From Rhizobium sp. G21 (GTDB lineage: Bacteria; Pseudomonadota; Alphaproteobacteria; Rhizobiales; Rhizobiaceae): 64,000 nt of DNA. The DNA lies in assembly GCF_014158035.1 (NCBI RefSeq), contig NZ_JACFXW010000001.1, positions 3,884,001 through 3,948,000 of the forward strand, in the 5' to 3' direction. The position numbers and the translations under genes are program-made. The notes under the pieces are model-generated. The model searched no databases and was not told the origin of the DNA. It saw only the letters and a program-made list of their open reading frames with translations. Of the stretch, positions 1 through 14,469 are shown piece by piece (the stretch's first letter is position 1; every line of letters starts with the position of its first letter).

Positions 1-616
1 CGAAAAGGGCGAGGACGGCCGCGGCGCCGGCGCCGAGGACGTTGACGGCGTTCGCCATCTGCGCGGCGGCGGCCGCCTCTGCGGTCCGCTGATCGAGGAG
101 GGCGTCTTCGGCATTGATCATCTCGGTCACGACGGCGCGGATCGTGTCCATATGCTGCTTGCCCGCGCCTGAGGCTTCCTTCTCCAGAGCCGTCTGGCGG
201 GTGGCGGGATCGCTCATCAGCGCGATCTCCTGGTCGACGACCTGGGTTTCCCAGGTCCGCGCCGCCTGGTCGAGACGGTCGAGGCGTTGCTGTTGAGACG
301 GGTTGTCGGCCGTCATGGATTTGACCGCGTCGAAATTAGCGCGATAGGCGGCTGCGCCGGCTTTCTGCGGGGCGAGAAAAGCCTCGTCGGCGGAAATGAG
401 ATAGCCGCGCATCCCCGTCTCCTGGTCGACCATGGCCGAGACGATGGCGTTGAGCCGGGCGATCACCGCATGGGTGTGCTCGGTCATCGCCGAGGTGGTC
501 TGCTGCTGGGCCGAGCTGGTGAAATTCACATAGGCGGTCGCGAGGCAGAGCAGGATGAGCGCCGTGAAGATCGAGGCGGTTTTGTAAACGATCTTGAGAT
601 TGGAAAAGGAGGACAA
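1..616 (-). CDS. Methyl-accepting chemotaxis protein, CHASE3 type (5' part only)
   Basis: The N-terminal ~205 residues of a transmembrane chemoreceptor; the rest lies beyond the left edge. After a first hydrophobic segment (TM1, about residues 8-28) comes a periplasmic helical sensor with CHASE3 hallmarks: the QETGMRGYL motif, a helix around TADNPSQQQRLDRL, and a second helical pair. The sequence ends entering TM2. I chose a TTG start at 616 because GGAG lies 8 bases upstream and the product (MSSFSNLKIVYKT) aligns with the N-terminus of the receptor at 8306-10213. The alternative ATG at 679 has no visible ribosome-binding site. HAMP and signalling domains cannot be seen. It probably feeds the chemotaxis operon at 5838-19340, but that is inference. 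Confidence 0.8.
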   Translation of the reverse strand, partial: MSSFSNLKIVYKTASIFTALILLCLATAYVNFTSSAQQQTTSAMTEHTHAVIARLNAIVSAMVDQETGMRGYLISADEAFLAPQKAGAAAYRANFDAVKSMTADNPSQQQRLDRLDQAARTWETQVVDQEIALMSDPATRQTALEKEASGAGKQHMDTIRAVVTEMINAEDALLDQRTAEAAAAAQMANAVNVLGAGAAAVLALF

Positions 617-885
617 TTCGAACTCCACAAAATCTTGTAAAGGGGCTGGCGCCGGGCAATCGGCTGTCGCAGACATCATGTCCCGCACAAGAAACGCGAT
701 GACACCTTTCCAAATCGATAAAATCCAAACTCGGAAAAGATCATAAATTTCCGCTGTTTAAGTGATCCGCGATATGGATTTGAACGTATTGGTTGTTATT
801 TTGCTTCGAATAAAAAATTATTGCTCGATGAAAATCGGCGGTGACCAGGCCGGACGCATGCTGGTGCTTTTAGAACTTTTTCATA
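617..885. other. AT-rich intergenic region before the partial chemoreceptor
   Basis: No gene seen. About 270 bases, clearly richer in A/T than the surroundings between 720 and 890, as expected of the promoter and leader of the leftward chemoreceptor. I could not fix convincing -35/-10 boxes. Confidence 0.5.
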
Positions 886-922
886 TAAAGAAAAACCCGG
901 CGGGATCGCTCCGGCCGGGTTG
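886..922 (-). terminator. Rho-independent terminator of rpoD
   Basis: On the minus strand an 8-bp stem (AACCCGGC / GCCGGGTT, 894-901 and 914-921) is followed by TTTTTC, 25 bases past the rpoD stop codon. It insulates rpoD from the leftward chemoreceptor. Confidence 0.85.
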
Positions 923-946
923 ATGGCGTACAGGCGTCGACGGCTC

Positions 947-3008
<2,062 letters not shown>

Positions 3009-3559
3009 AGTCTATTGCTCTCTCTGACGCATTAAGCCTTAAACTTCGCGCTGCCGCAAAATGTTCGACCCGCATTACGGGCCGCAACGCGAATCAGCAG
3101 CTACGAGCTAACAGCATCACGGTTTAACGGGCGATTAACCGCGTCGAGATCCGCCTTTGATTTCCGGCGGTTGGCTCTTTTCGCGATCATTTTTCCGTTT
3201 AGCCGCGTCCTGCTCGGCGCCTTGTTCATGATATCTGCCTGAGACGGTGATTCCCGCTATTTTGTGTCACGTCAAGCATTTCAGCGCAAAAATCGTGCAA
3301 CGTCCTGAATCTCACGGGCCCCGGCTCAGCGTGGGACACGGGTCCACGCCGTTGTGTCTATTTAGGGCGAAAGGCCGCGTATTCAAGGGCTGTGGCCGTC
3401 AGTCTTGCCCAGAGCTTGCGCGGCAAGCCTCGCTCCCGCCCGGAAAGGGCGCTTTCGTTGCCTCGCCCGCCAGCGGGGGTTACCAGATTTGGCGAAAGCG
3501 GGCGGCCCCGCGCGGACCTCGATCCGCCGTCGCCCCATCGCGAAAGAGGACTGCGGATC
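3009..3559. other. 551-bp intergenic region between rpoD and the RTX gene
   Basis: No gene supported: the open frames running through it have no ribosome-binding site and no recognisable product. It must hold the divergent promoters of rpoD and the RTX gene. I see no clear repeat or RNA structure. Confidence 0.5.
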
Positions 3560-4380
3560 ATGGCGACGAAAAAGGGAACCGGCGACAACGACACGTTGAC
3601 GGGGGCGCGAGCGCGGACCAGATCATCGGCGGAGCCGGCGACGACAAGCTGTCGGGCGGCGGCGGAGCGGATCGCCTCTACGGCAATTCCGGCAACGATC
3701 TCTTTTACGGCGACGCCGGCAACGACCGCATGTGGGGCGATATCGGCAATGACAGAATGTTCGGCGGCTCGGGGATCGATCAGCTCTTCGGGGACGACGG
3801 CGACGACTTCCTTTTCGGAGAGGCCGGAGCCGACATTCTCAACGGCGGGGCGGGCAACGATATTCTCGGCGGCGGCACCGGTACGGACGAGCTGAAGGGC
3901 GGGGCCGGGAACGACACCTATTTCAATCAGACCGGCAACGATGTGATGACGGACAGTTCGGGAGCGGACGTCTTTCATATCCAGGGCGATCGTTCCCGTC
4001 CGGAAATCACCGACAAGAACGGATCCGACTCCTATATCGTGGAGAACCCCGCGAGCCGCGGCTGGATCTTCGACACCGCGGGCGGCGCCGACGAGATCGA
4101 ATTTCACGCGTCGATCGGCTCGTCGGATTCTTCGCTCGCCAGGTTGAGCGATCTCGACTTCGTCCGCGACGGATCGGATCTTCTCGTTCGGGTCGACGGC
4201 CACGGCCAATACACGACCCTGTCCTATTTCTTCGAAGGCGCGAAGTTCCGCATCGAGGATCTCGTGGTCGGCACCGGGAAGAAGGACAGCGACGGCTACT
4301 ACATCACCAAGGAATACGACCTGACCGATCTCGCCAAGCTCGAGCTCGAGAAATGGACCTCCGGCGACGATCTCTGGTGA
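3560..4380 (+). CDS. Short RTX (haemolysin-type calcium-binding repeat) protein, one apparent frameshift
   Basis: About 273 residues when the break is corrected. The product starts MATKKGTGDNDTLTG, then a G appears to be missing in the run at 3601-3605, after which the other frame continues GASADQIIGGAGDDK. Residues ~15-130 are seven or more glycine/aspartate-rich nonapeptide blocks of the GGxGxDxLx type, which in this family fold as a calcium-binding beta-roll and are usually carried on type I secreted proteins. The C-terminal ~140 residues are non-repetitive and include DxFxxxG-like RTX-tail sequence but no enzyme domain that I recognise. There is no cleavable signal peptide, as expected for type I secretion. 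No ABC/HlyD/TolC exporter is present in the window. Function unknown; a surface or extracellular calcium-binding protein is the likeliest guess. Confidence 0.8.
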
Positions 4381-4525
4381 GCGGCGGCGCCGGCGGCAAG
4401 CATTCACGGCGCTGAAAGCTGGTATCAGAACATTTGACGGGACGGCGGATTGCCGCGGCGCCGGCGCCGGTCTATTTCATGACGCTCAATAAAGGGTCCT
4501 GCCTGAGGCGGGACTGGAGGCAATC

Positions 4526-5818
4526 ATGGCGTCACGCAGACTCGCCGCCTGGCTCGCGGCTCGCAATATCCACTATGGCTGGGCGGTCGCCGCGGTCACA
4601 TTCCTGACCATGCTTTCGACTGCCGGCGCGATGGGATCGGCCGGCGTGTTGATCGGACCGTTGCAGACGGAATTCGGCTGGACCAATGCCGAGATCTCGT
4701 CGGCCATGGCGGTGCGCCTGGCGCTGTTCGGTCTGTTCGGGCCCTTTGCCGCCGCCTTCATGAACCAGTTCGGCATCCGCAAGGTCGTGGTCACGGCGCT
4801 GTTGATGATCTCTTCCGGTCTCGTCGGCTCGTTCTTCATGACCGAGCTCTGGCAACTGCTGCTTCTCTGGGGCGTCGTGATCGGCGTGGGCACCGGCATG
4901 ACGGCCCTGGTGCTCGGCGCGACGGTCGCCACCCGCTGGTTCTCGGCCCGCAGAGGCGTGGTGGTGGCGATGATGACCGTATCGACCGCGACCGGCCAAT
5001 TGGTGTTCCTGCCGCTTCTGGCCTATCTCACCGAACAGATCGGTTGGAGGCCGGCGCTCACGGTGGTAGTGGCCGCGCTTCTCGCCGCCTTGCTGCTGGT
5101 GCTGGCGATCATTCGCGATTATCCGGCCGATGTGGGACTCGCGCCTTACGGCGAAGACAGGATCGTCCCGCCGCCGGTCAACAACCGGCGCCTGCCGGAG
5201 CTTCTCGCGCTGCCTCTGAAGACCTTGTGGGAGGTCCGGGCCAATCCGGTGTTTCTCGTGCTGTTCTTCACCTTTTTCGTCTGCGGGCTCAGCACCAATG
5301 GATTGATCCAGACGCATTGGATCTCGATCTGCGGCGACTTCATGATGCCGGCGGTGACCGCCGCCAGCCTGCTCGCGATGATCGGCATCTTCGATTTCGG
5401 CGGCACGCTTTTGTCGGGCTGGCTGTCTGACCGCTTCGACAATCGCTGGCTCCTGTTCTGGTTCTATGGCCTGCGTGGCCTGTCGCTGATCTATCTGTCG
5501 CTCTCGGGTTTCGACATCTATTCGCTGACGTTGTTCGCAGCCTTCTACGGGCTCGACTGGGTGGCGACGGTGCCGCCCACGGTGCGCCTGTCGGCCGAGA
5601 ATTTCGGCAGGGAGAAAGCCAATATCGTCTTCGGCTGGATCTTTGCCGGCCATCAGCTGGGCGCAGCCACTGCAGCGATGGGAGCCGGCGCCCTCAGGAC
5701 CGACTACGCGTCCTATATGCCGGCCTTGCAGATCGCCGGCGGCATGTGCCTCGTGGCGGCGATGAGCGTGTTCCTGATCGCCCGGCCGGGCGGCGCGCTG
5801 ACGCCCAAGCCGGCCTGA
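4526..5818 (+). CDS. MFS transporter (monocarboxylate / oxalate-formate antiporter-like)
   Basis: 430 residues, 12 predicted membrane helices, starting at ATG with GGAGG 8 bases upstream. The N-terminal HYGWAVAAVTFLTML, the GxxxGPLQTEFGW loop after helix 1 and the RWFSARRGVVVAMM segment in the first half are typical of the OFA/monocarboxylate branch of the major facilitator superfamily, which exchange or import small organic acids across the inner membrane. A charged loop after helix 6 (DYPADVGLAPYGED) separates the two six-helix bundles. It converges on cheB with only 19 bases between stop codons and has no operon partner, so the substrate cannot be inferred. Confidence 0.85.
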   Translation: MASRRLAAWLAARNIHYGWAVAAVTFLTMLSTAGAMGSAGVLIGPLQTEFGWTNAEISSAMAVRLALFGLFGPFAAAFMNQFGIRKVVVTALLMISSGLVGSFFMTELWQLLLLWGVVIGVGTGMTALVLGATVATRWFSARRGVVVAMMTVSTATGQLVFLPLLAYLTEQIGWRPALTVVVAALLAALLLVLAIIRDYPADVGLAPYGEDRIVPPPVNNRRLPELLALPLKTLWEVRANPVFLVLFFTFFVCGLSTNGLIQTHWISICGDFMMPAVTAASLLAMIGIFDFGGTLLSGWLSDRFDNRWLLFWFYGLRGLSLIYLSLSGFDIYSLTLFAAFYGLDWVATVPPTVRLSAENFGREKANIVFGWIFAGHQLGAATAAMGAGALRTDYASYMPALQIAGGMCLVAAMSVFLIARPGGALTPKPA

Positions 5819-5837
5819 TCTTCGGCCTCGGCGCGGG

Positions 5838-7788
<1,951 letters not shown>

Positions 7789-7817
7789 TCCTGTTACTCC
7801 ACGCATTCACTCGAGCA

Positions 7818-8309
7818 TCAAGCGGCGACGTTCCGCTGAGAAAGGAAGGCGGTGTCATCCGACGACAGCAGTCGCGGTAGGTCGATGATCACCACGAAAC
7901 CCGTCTCCTTGCGCACCACGCCGGCGATATAGTCCGAATTCCAGCGGATGCCGATGTCCGGCGCCTGTTCGATCTGCGCCGTGCGGAACGGCGTGACTTC
8001 GTGAACGCGATCCGCCACCAGGCCGAGGGTCAGCAGACGGTCGTTCAGAGGCACGTCGAGAACCAGAACGCGCGTGTGCGGCGTCGGCACGGTGCGGCTC
8101 AGGCCGAGTTTCAGCCTGAGATCGATGGTCGGCACCGCCTGGCCGCGCACATTGCGCAGCCCGAGCAGATAATCGGGGCCATTCGGAATCTTGAACGCCT
8201 CTTCGTGATCGAGGATTTCCCGAACCACTTCGACGGGAACCGCAAAGGCTTCTTCGCCGAGGCTGAAGGTTACGAATTGGGATTCGCTCTGATGTGTCGT
8301 CATGGTCAT
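7818..8309 (-). CDS. cheW: Chemotaxis coupling protein CheW (second copy)
   Basis: 163 residues, a single CheW domain: SH3-like double barrel that links receptors to CheA. Recognisable segments are [22 protein letters not shown] at the start (strand 1 and following), the [22 protein letters not shown] core and [18 protein letters not shown] lies 6 bases before the ATG. The start overlaps the upstream chemoreceptor stop by ATGA, so translation of the two is coupled. It shares little detail with the other CheW at 16212-16694, suggesting the two copies couple different receptors or occupy different array positions (inference). Confidence 0.94.
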   Translation of the reverse strand: MTMTTHQSESQFVTFSLGEEAFAVPVEVVREILDHEEAFKIPNGPDYLLGLRNVRGQAVPTIDLRLKLGLSRTVPTPHTRVLVLDVPLNDRLLTLGLVADRVHEVTPFRTAQIEQAPDIGIRWNSDYIAGVVRKETGFVVIIDLPRLLSSDDTAFLSQRNVAA

Positions 8310-10213
8310 GCGCTCTCCTTGAAGTCATCATCGATATCGTCCGGCGCGCCGTGCTCCAGGTTCAGCGCGAAACCTCTGGCGCGGCCCTGTTGCGACTTGA
8401 CGCTGTTGTCGCTGTGGCGCGCCTGCGGCTTGGCGACCGGATGGCTCGGACGGGGCTTGACGGCTCTGTCGTTGCGGCTCTTCTGCGCTTCCACGCGGAA
8501 GAAGGCGATCGAGGTCTGCAACTCCTCGGATTGAGCGGCCAGTTCCTCGGACGTGGCGGCCATTTCCTCCGACGCCGACGAGTTCTGCTGGGTCACCTTG
8601 TCGAGCTGCTGGATCGCTTCGTTGATCTGGGCTGCGCCGATGTCCTGCTCGCGGCAGGCGGCGGAGATTTCCGAAACCAGTTCGGCGGTCTTGCGGATGT
8701 CCGGCACCAGGCGAGACAGCATGTCGCCGGCCTGCTGGGCGGCCTTCACCGTATCCGACGACATTTCCGAGATCTCGGCGGCGGCCGACTGGCTGCGTTC
8801 GGCGAGCTTGCGGACTTCGGAGGCGACGACGGCGAAGCCCTTGCCGTGTTCGCCGGCGCGGGCCGCTTCGACGGCCGCGTTCAAGGCGAGCAGGTCGGTC
8901 TGGCGGGCGATTTCCTGCACGATGCCGATCTTCTGGGCGATGGTCTGCATCGCCGCGACGGCGCGGTTGACGGCGTCGCCGGAGATCTCCGCATCCTTGG
9001 CGGACTGGCGGGCGATCTTCTCGGTCTGGGTGGCGTTGTCGGCGTTCTGCTTGATGTTGGCGGCCATCTGCTCCATCGAGGCGGAAGCCTCTTCGGCGGC
9101 GGCGGCCTGTTCGGTGGCGCCTTGGGAAACCTGTTCGGACGAGGCGGAGAGTTCCTGGCTGCCCGAGGAGACGTTGACGGAGGCGGAAATCGCGTCGGCG
9201 ACCACGCCGCGCAGACGTTCGACCATGTTGCGAAGGGCGATGCCGAGCGTATCGCGTTCGGACAGCGGCCGCGGCGTCAGCGTCAGATCGCCATTGGAGA
9301 TCTTGTCGGCGATCTCGGCGGTGTTTGCGAGGTTGCCGACCATCACCTGCAGCGATTCCACGACGTTCTGGCTGAGGCCGCCGCTGCGCGCGGTGTTGAT
9401 CGGCCGAAGATCGCCTTCGGAGACGCGGATCACGTTTTCAGCCACGGAGGTGAACACGCGTTCGACCGCCTGCACGCTGCCGAGCATGACGCCCATTTCG
9501 TCCTTGCGGCCGACGTCTTCGGGATCGGCGAGGGCGCTCAGGCGCTTGGTGACCTGAACGAGCGGGCGGGTGATCAGCCGCATGATGGCGAAGTAGGAAA
9601 GGATCGACATGAAGATGATCGCCAGCGCGCCGACCACAACGGTCGTCGTGCCGACCGCGAAGGCGTTCTGCTGGGCCTCAAGCCGGGTCACCATCAGCGA
9701 CTGCTCGGTCTCGATTGCTTCTTCGATGACCTTGCGAAGGCCATCCATCGAGGCCTTGCCCTTGCCCGAGGCTTCGAGATCGCGCGCCTGCTGCTGCGTC
9801 GCGGGATTCTCCATCAAGCGGATTTCTTCCTGGGCGACGGTCGTCAGCCAGATGGACGCCTGCTCGGCGATCATATCGGCGCGCTTCTGCTGGGCGGGGT
9901 TGTCGGACGTCAGCGTCCTGAACTTCTCGAGCAAGTCGGCGAAGTTCTTCTGGCCGTTGACGAACGGGTCGAGGAAGTCCTTGTTGCCTGAGACGAGGTA
10001 GCCGCGGACGCCGGTTTCGGAGTTCACCATGGCGGAAGCCACCGCGTTCAAGGTGGCGACCACTTCGTTGGTGTGGTCGGTCCAGTGGATGGTCTGCTTG
10101 ATCTCTTCGTTCTTGAAATAGATCGTGGCGTTCGCGGCGATCACGATCAAGAATATCGATCCAAAGGCGAGGATCAATTTCTTTGCGGTCGAAATATTTT
10201 GTAACCAATTCAT
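8306..10213 (-). CDS. Methyl-accepting chemotaxis protein, CHASE3 sensor (receptor B)
   Basis: 635 residues. TM1 at about 10-30. The CHASE3 periplasmic sensor (about 35-185) has [20 protein letters not shown] and [16 protein letters not shown]2 is at about 190-212, then a HAMP domain, one HAMP-like repeat unit ([20 protein letters not shown]) and the cytoplasmic signalling domain with the hairpin tip [20 protein letters not shown]. The C-terminus carries a linker and the tail [18 protein letters not shown] shared with receptors C, D and E. The start is an ATG with AAGGGG upstream; a longer open frame exists but lacks a start signal. Overlaps cheW by 4 bases. Confidence 0.94.
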   Translation of the reverse strand: MNWLQNISTAKKLILAFGSIFLIVIAANATIYFKNEEIKQTIHWTDHTNEVVATLNAVASAMVNSETGVRGYLVSGNKDFLDPFVNGQKNFADLLEKFRTLTSDNPAQQKRADMIAEQASIWLTTVAQEEIRLMENPATQQQARDLEASGKGKASMDGLRKVIEEAIETEQSLMVTRLEAQQNAFAVGTTTVVVGALAIIFMSILSYFAIMRLITRPLVQVTKRLSALADPEDVGRKDEMGVMLGSVQAVERVFTSVAENVIRVSEGDLRPINTARSGGLSQNVVESLQVMVGNLANTAEIADKISNGDLTLTPRPLSERDTLGIALRNMVERLRGVVADAISASVNVSSGSQELSASSEQVSQGATEQAAAAEEASASMEQMAANIKQNADNATQTEKIARQSAKDAEISGDAVNRAVAAMQTIAQKIGIVQEIARQTDLLALNAAVEAARAGEHGKGFAVVASEVRKLAERSQSAAAEISEMSSDTVKAAQQAGDMLSRLVPDIRKTAELVSEISAACREQDIGAAQINEAIQQLDKVTQQNSSASEEMAATSEELAAQSEELQTSIAFFRVEAQKSRNDRAVKPRPSHPVAKPQARHSDNSVKSQQGRARGFALNLEHGAPDDIDDDFKESA

Positions 10214-10384
10214 AAGGAGCCCCTTCCGGCGGAGATTGGTGTCTACTTCTTCCGACGGGCGCCTTCTGAGCGTGATTGCCCATGCGCCCGGCGGATTTAC
10301 TCCGGCAGGGGGAGCCCTCATTTATCCCCGTCCGGCATTCCATCAATGAGATCGTCGGCTACCGCCTTCGACCTTGATCGTTAC

Positions 10385-10410
10385 GGCCGGGATGTCAGGG
10401 CATCCCGGCC
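10385..10410 (-). other. Perfect hairpin between receptors C and B
   Basis: 10-bp perfect stem GGCCGGGATG / CATCCCGGCC (10385-10394, 10401-10410) with a 6-base loop, 16 bases after the receptor C stop. No T-run follows on the minus strand. It could be an mRNA-stabilising or Rho-assisted attenuation hairpin that tunes expression of downstream operon genes. Confidence 0.55.
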
Positions 10411-10425
10411 GGTCGGGCGGCGCTG

Positions 10426-12234
10426 TCAGCCTGCCGCCCGGAAATCGTCGTCGTTTTCATCGGGGCCGCCATGGTCGAGATTGAGCGCGAAGCCCTTCAC
10501 CCGCTCCTGCTGCGCCTTGACGCCATGCGACGGAGGGGCGGGGCGGCGCGGGGCCGCCTTGGCCGCCACCTGCGGCGCGGCGGACCGCTTGATCTGCGCA
10601 GGCGCGGCGCGATGGTTCTGTTCGACCTTGAAGAAGGCGATGGAGGTCTGCAGCTCTTCCGACTGGGCGGCCAGCTCTTCCGACGTCGCGGCCATTTCCT
10701 CCGACGCCGACGAATTCTGCTGGGTCACCTTGTCGAGCTGCTGGATCGCTTCGTTGATCTGGGCTGCGCCGATGTCCTGCTCGCGACAGGCGGCCGAGAT
10801 TTCCGAAACCAGTTCGGCGGTCTTGCGGATGTCCGGCACCAGGCGAGACAGCATCTCCCCGGCCTGTTGAGCGGCCTTGACGGTGTCCGACGACATTTCC
10901 GAGATTTCGGCTGCGGCAGACTGGCTGCGTTCGGCGAGCTTGCGCACTTCGGACGCGACGACGGCGAAGCCCTTGCCGTGTTCGCCAGCGCGGGCGGCTT
11001 CGACGGCGGCGTTCAGGGCGAGCAGGTCGGTCTGGCGGGCGATCTCCTGCACGATGCCGATCTTCTGGGCGATGGTCTGCATCGCGGCGACGGCGCGGTT
11101 GACGGCGTCGCCGGAGATCTCCGCGTCCTTGGCGGACTGGCGGGCGATCTTTTCGGTCTGGGCGGCGTTGTCGGCGTTCTGCTTGATGTTGGCGGCCATT
11201 TCCTCCATCGAAGCCGAAGCTTCTTCGGCGGCGGACGCCTGTTCGGTCGCCCCCTGGGAAACCTGTTCCGACGAGGCGGACAATTCCTGGCTGCCCGAGG
11301 AGACGTTGACCGAGGCGGCGATCGCGTCGGACACCACGCCGCGCAGGCGCTCGACCATGCTTTCCAGAGACTTTCCGAGCGTATCCTTGTCCGACAGCGG
11401 CTTGGGCGTCACGGTCAGATCGCCGTTGGCGATGTCGTTGGCGATGCGGGCGGTGTTGCGCAGATTGCCCGTCATCACATTGATGGTGTCGACCACGTCC
11501 TTGATTTCGTCGTTGGTCTTGATCTGGATGTCCTGATCGAGATCGCCGATCGCGACCGCGTCGGCGACCGCCTTGATCTTGGTGAGGCCGCTGTTGATGG
11601 ATATGGCGATCCAGAGAGCGATGGCGATCGAGACGACGAACATCGCGATGACGCTGCCGATCAGGATATTGCGGGAATTCTCATACTGGGCGTTGGTCGC
11701 TTCGTCGGTCTGGTGGAGATCCTTGGCGATCAGACCGTTCAACTCGGTCAGCTGGCCCAGGAGGCCGGTGGTGATCTTGGCTCCTTCGCCCATGGAGATC
11801 TCGCCGGCCCGGGCGTTGCTCTCGGTGGTGTTTTCGACGGCGAGCTTGACCACGGCGTCCTGCATGGAGGTCCATTGCGGGAAAATGACGTTGAACTGTT
11901 GCAGCGTGGTGCGAAGCTCAGGATTCTGCTCGCTGTCGAGCAGATCGACCAGCCTCTTGATGGTCTCGCGTTCCTTGCCGATGTTGTCGACGTAGCCGCT
12001 GATCTTCGCGGGATCGGTGTTGATGATGGCGTTCTTCTCGGCCTGGATGGCGCGGTAGATCGAGTCCGAGAGATCGCTCGAATTCTGAATATTGGCGGCC
12101 GGACCCTGTACGATCTCGGTGATCGCGCCGTTCAGAGAGGAGAGGTTGGTGATGGCGAGAACCGCCATGACCGTCGCCATGACGATAAGGGCTCCAAAAG
12201 ATAGTCCGAGTTTCAGTTTGATAGTTGCTCTCAT
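10426..12234 (-). CDS. Methyl-accepting chemotaxis protein, four-helix-bundle sensor (receptor C)
   Basis: 602 residues. TM1 is within residues 8-32 ([20 protein letters not shown]). The periplasmic helical-bundle sensor of the 4HB_MCP type (about 33-185) is followed by TM2 near 190-212, HAMP ([20 protein letters not shown]), one HAMP-like unit ([20 protein letters not shown]) and a signalling domain almost identical to those of receptors B, D and E. The tail ends [18 protein letters not shown] plus four residues. The ATG at 12234 aligns with the MRxTIKxKL N-terminus of receptor D. The ligand cannot be read from the sequence. Confidence 0.93.
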   Translation of the reverse strand: MRATIKLKLGLSFGALIVMATVMAVLAITNLSSLNGAITEIVQGPAANIQNSSDLSDSIYRAIQAEKNAIINTDPAKISGYVDNIGKERETIKRLVDLLDSEQNPELRTTLQQFNVIFPQWTSMQDAVVKLAVENTTESNARAGEISMGEGAKITTGLLGQLTELNGLIAKDLHQTDEATNAQYENSRNILIGSVIAMFVVSIAIALWIAISINSGLTKIKAVADAVAIGDLDQDIQIKTNDEIKDVVDTINVMTGNLRNTARIANDIANGDLTVTPKPLSDKDTLGKSLESMVERLRGVVSDAIAASVNVSSGSQELSASSEQVSQGATEQASAAEEASASMEEMAANIKQNADNAAQTEKIARQSAKDAEISGDAVNRAVAAMQTIAQKIGIVQEIARQTDLLALNAAVEAARAGEHGKGFAVVASEVRKLAERSQSAAAEISEMSSDTVKAAQQAGEMLSRLVPDIRKTAELVSEISAACREQDIGAAQINEAIQQLDKVTQQNSSASEEMAATSEELAAQSEELQTSIAFFKVEQNHRAAPAQIKRSAAPQVAAKAAPRRPAPPSHGVKAQQERVKGFALNLDHGGPDENDDDFRAAG

Positions 12235-12329
12235 GACGACGCGCCTTAATGAGTGAGTTCCTGCCAGGTTCATTATCCCGATTTATCATCAATCGGTTTT
12301 GGTCCCGGCTCGCGCCGAGGTCCGTCTTG

Positions 12330-14357
12330 TCACGCGCTTTCGCGGAATTCGATATCGCCCTGATCGGGGCCGCCCATGTCGAGATTGAGCGCATAGCCTT
12401 TGATCCGCGCCTGTTGCGCGCCGACCGTCTGGGCGTTGCGGCTCTGCGGCGCCGGACGCGACGGGCGTAGCTGCTGTTGTTGCTGCGAGGCCGCCCGTGC
12501 GGCCAGAGCGGCGCTTTCGACCCTGAAAAAGGCGATCGACGTCTGCAACTCCTCGGATTGCGCGGCCAGCTCTTCCGACGTCGCCGCCATTTCTTCGGAG
12601 GCGGACGAGTTCTGCTGGGTCACCTTGTCGAGCTGCTGGATCGCTTCGTTGATCTGGGCGGCGCCGATATCCTGTTCGCGGCAGGCGGCGGAGATTTCCG
12701 AGACCAGTTCGGCGGTCTTGCGAATGTCGGGCACCAGGCGAGACAGCATTTCGCCGGCCTGCTGGGCGGCCTTCACCGTATCCGTCGACATTTCGGAAAT
12801 ATCGGCGGCGGCCGACTGGCTGCGTTCGGCGAGTTTTCTGACTTCCGAGGCGACGACGGCGAAACCCTTGCCGTGTTCGCCGGCGCGGGCCGCTTCCACG
12901 GCGGCGTTGAGAGCGAGCAGATCGGTCTGACGCGCGATTTCCTGCACGATGCCGATCTTCTGGGCGATGGTCTGCATCGCCTCCACCGCGCGGTTGACGG
13001 CTTCGCCGGAGACTTCCGCATCCTTGGCGGATTGGCGGGCGATCTTTTCGGTCTGGGCGGCGTTGTCGGCGTTCTGCTTGATGTTGGCGGCCATCTGCTC
13101 CATCGAGGCGGACGCTTCTTCCGCGGCGGCGGCCTGCTCGGTCGCGCCCTGGGAAACCTGTTCGGACGAAGCCGAAAGCTCCTGGCTGCCGGAGGACACG
13201 TTGACGGATGCGGAGATCGCGTCGGCGACGACGCCGCGGAGGCGCGACACCATGCTTTCCAGCGCCGTGCCGAGCGTATCGCGGTCGGACAGGGGCTTCG
13301 GCTTCACCGTCAGGTCGCCGTCGGCGATCATCTGGGCGATGCGGGCGGTCTGGCTGAGATTGGCGACCATGTTGCGCATGGCGATGCCGAGCGTGTCCTT
13401 GTCCGATTGCGGCTTGATCGTCATGCTGAGATCGCCTTCGCCGATCAGGGCTGCGTTCTGTGCGGCCTGACGGAGATTGCGGACCATGTTGTCCATGGCG
13501 TGGCCGAGCGTGTCGCGATCCGACAGGGGCTTGGGCTCCGCGCTGAGGTCGCCCAGGGAGATCAGGTCGGCGACGGAGGCCGTGGCGCGCAGATTGGCGG
13601 TCATGACGTTGATCGTGTCGACCAGATCCTTGATCTCGTCATTGGTTTTGATCTCGATGTTCTGATTGAGATCGCCGAGGGCGACCGCATCCGCGACCGA
13701 TCTGATCTTGCGGAGGCCGGAGCTGATGCTCATGGCGATCCAGGCCGCGGCCGCGAGACCGAGCGCGAGCGCGGCGAGCGACACGGCGATGATGATGGCC
13801 CTGGTCGAACCGTAGAGCGCGGTCGTATCGCGATCGGCCTGAACCATCTGTTCTTTGTTCGCCTGCTTGCGCGCCTCGATGATCTCTTCGATGCGATCGG
13901 TGACGACGCGGCCGTCCGTCGTCGCCAGGCGCACCGCGCCGGCCATGTCTCCCGCCTTGGCGCGGTCACGGACTTTCTCATCGATGGCGAAGAGGTCTTC
14001 CGCCTGCTTGCTCACTTCGGCCCAACCCATGCGGCCGGCCTCGGTGGTCGCGGCCTCCTGCAGCCACTTCACCGTATCGGCGAAGTTCTTACGGTTGCGG
14101 TCTCCCGCCTCGATGTATTTGGCCACATCTTCCGGCGTCGTCGCCGTGGCGAGGTTCATCTGCGCGCGGGCGAGGCGGAGTTGATAGTTGCCCAGGGTCT
14201 GCGCATTTTCCAGGCGCGCCGCCGGGCCGGAAATGACGTTCGAAATGGCTTGATTAAGAACGGACAGGCTATAGAGCCCGTAGCCGCTGATGCCGCTCAG
14301 CAAAAGCAACAGGAGCCCAAAGGCGCACGCCAGTTTGGCTTTGATTGTAAATCTCAT
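12330..14357 (-). CDS. Methyl-accepting chemotaxis protein with tandem HAMP-like units (receptor D)
   Basis: 675 residues, the longest receptor of the cluster. TM1 at about 8-30, a helical-bundle periplasmic sensor, TM2 at about 187-209, then a canonical HAMP ending [15 protein letters not shown]. After it come three consecutive ~46-residue units, each with xxGDLSxxxKPxSDxDTLGxAMxNMVxNL (about residues 265-400), against one in receptors B and C and none in E. The signalling domain and C-terminal tail ([18 protein letters not shown]) match the sister receptors. The extra units lengthen the membrane-to-tip distance or add poly-HAMP signal processing. Confidence 0.94.
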   Translation of the reverse strand: MRFTIKAKLACAFGLLLLLLSGISGYGLYSLSVLNQAISNVISGPAARLENAQTLGNYQLRLARAQMNLATATTPEDVAKYIEAGDRNRKNFADTVKWLQEAATTEAGRMGWAEVSKQAEDLFAIDEKVRDRAKAGDMAGAVRLATTDGRVVTDRIEEIIEARKQANKEQMVQADRDTTALYGSTRAIIIAVSLAALALGLAAAAWIAMSISSGLRKIRSVADAVALGDLNQNIEIKTNDEIKDLVDTINVMTANLRATASVADLISLGDLSAEPKPLSDRDTLGHAMDNMVRNLRQAAQNAALIGEGDLSMTIKPQSDKDTLGIAMRNMVANLSQTARIAQMIADGDLTVKPKPLSDRDTLGTALESMVSRLRGVVADAISASVNVSSGSQELSASSEQVSQGATEQAAAAEEASASMEQMAANIKQNADNAAQTEKIARQSAKDAEVSGEAVNRAVEAMQTIAQKIGIVQEIARQTDLLALNAAVEAARAGEHGKGFAVVASEVRKLAERSQSAAADISEMSTDTVKAAQQAGEMLSRLVPDIRKTAELVSEISAACREQDIGAAQINEAIQQLDKVTQQNSSASEEMAATSEELAAQSEELQTSIAFFRVESAALAARAASQQQQQLRPSRPAPQSRNAQTVGAQQARIKGYALNLDMGGPDQGDIEFRESA

Positions 14358-14419
14358 CTCAAATCTCTCAGATAATCTTCCGGGCGATCGAAAATATGGT
14401 CGACCGACCTTTGGTTGTT

Positions 14420-14445
14420 CGGCTAACCCATTATTGGGTTAGCCG
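14420..14445 (-). other. Perfect hairpin between receptors E and D
   Basis: 11-bp perfect stem CGGCTAACCCA / TGGGTTAGCCG with a four-base loop, 25 bases after the receptor E stop. No T-tract directly follows. Like the hairpin at 10385-10410, it sits between receptor genes and may protect or attenuate the long chemotaxis transcript. Confidence 0.55.
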
Positions 14446-14469
14446 CAGGCCTTCATCGCTTGACTTCAT

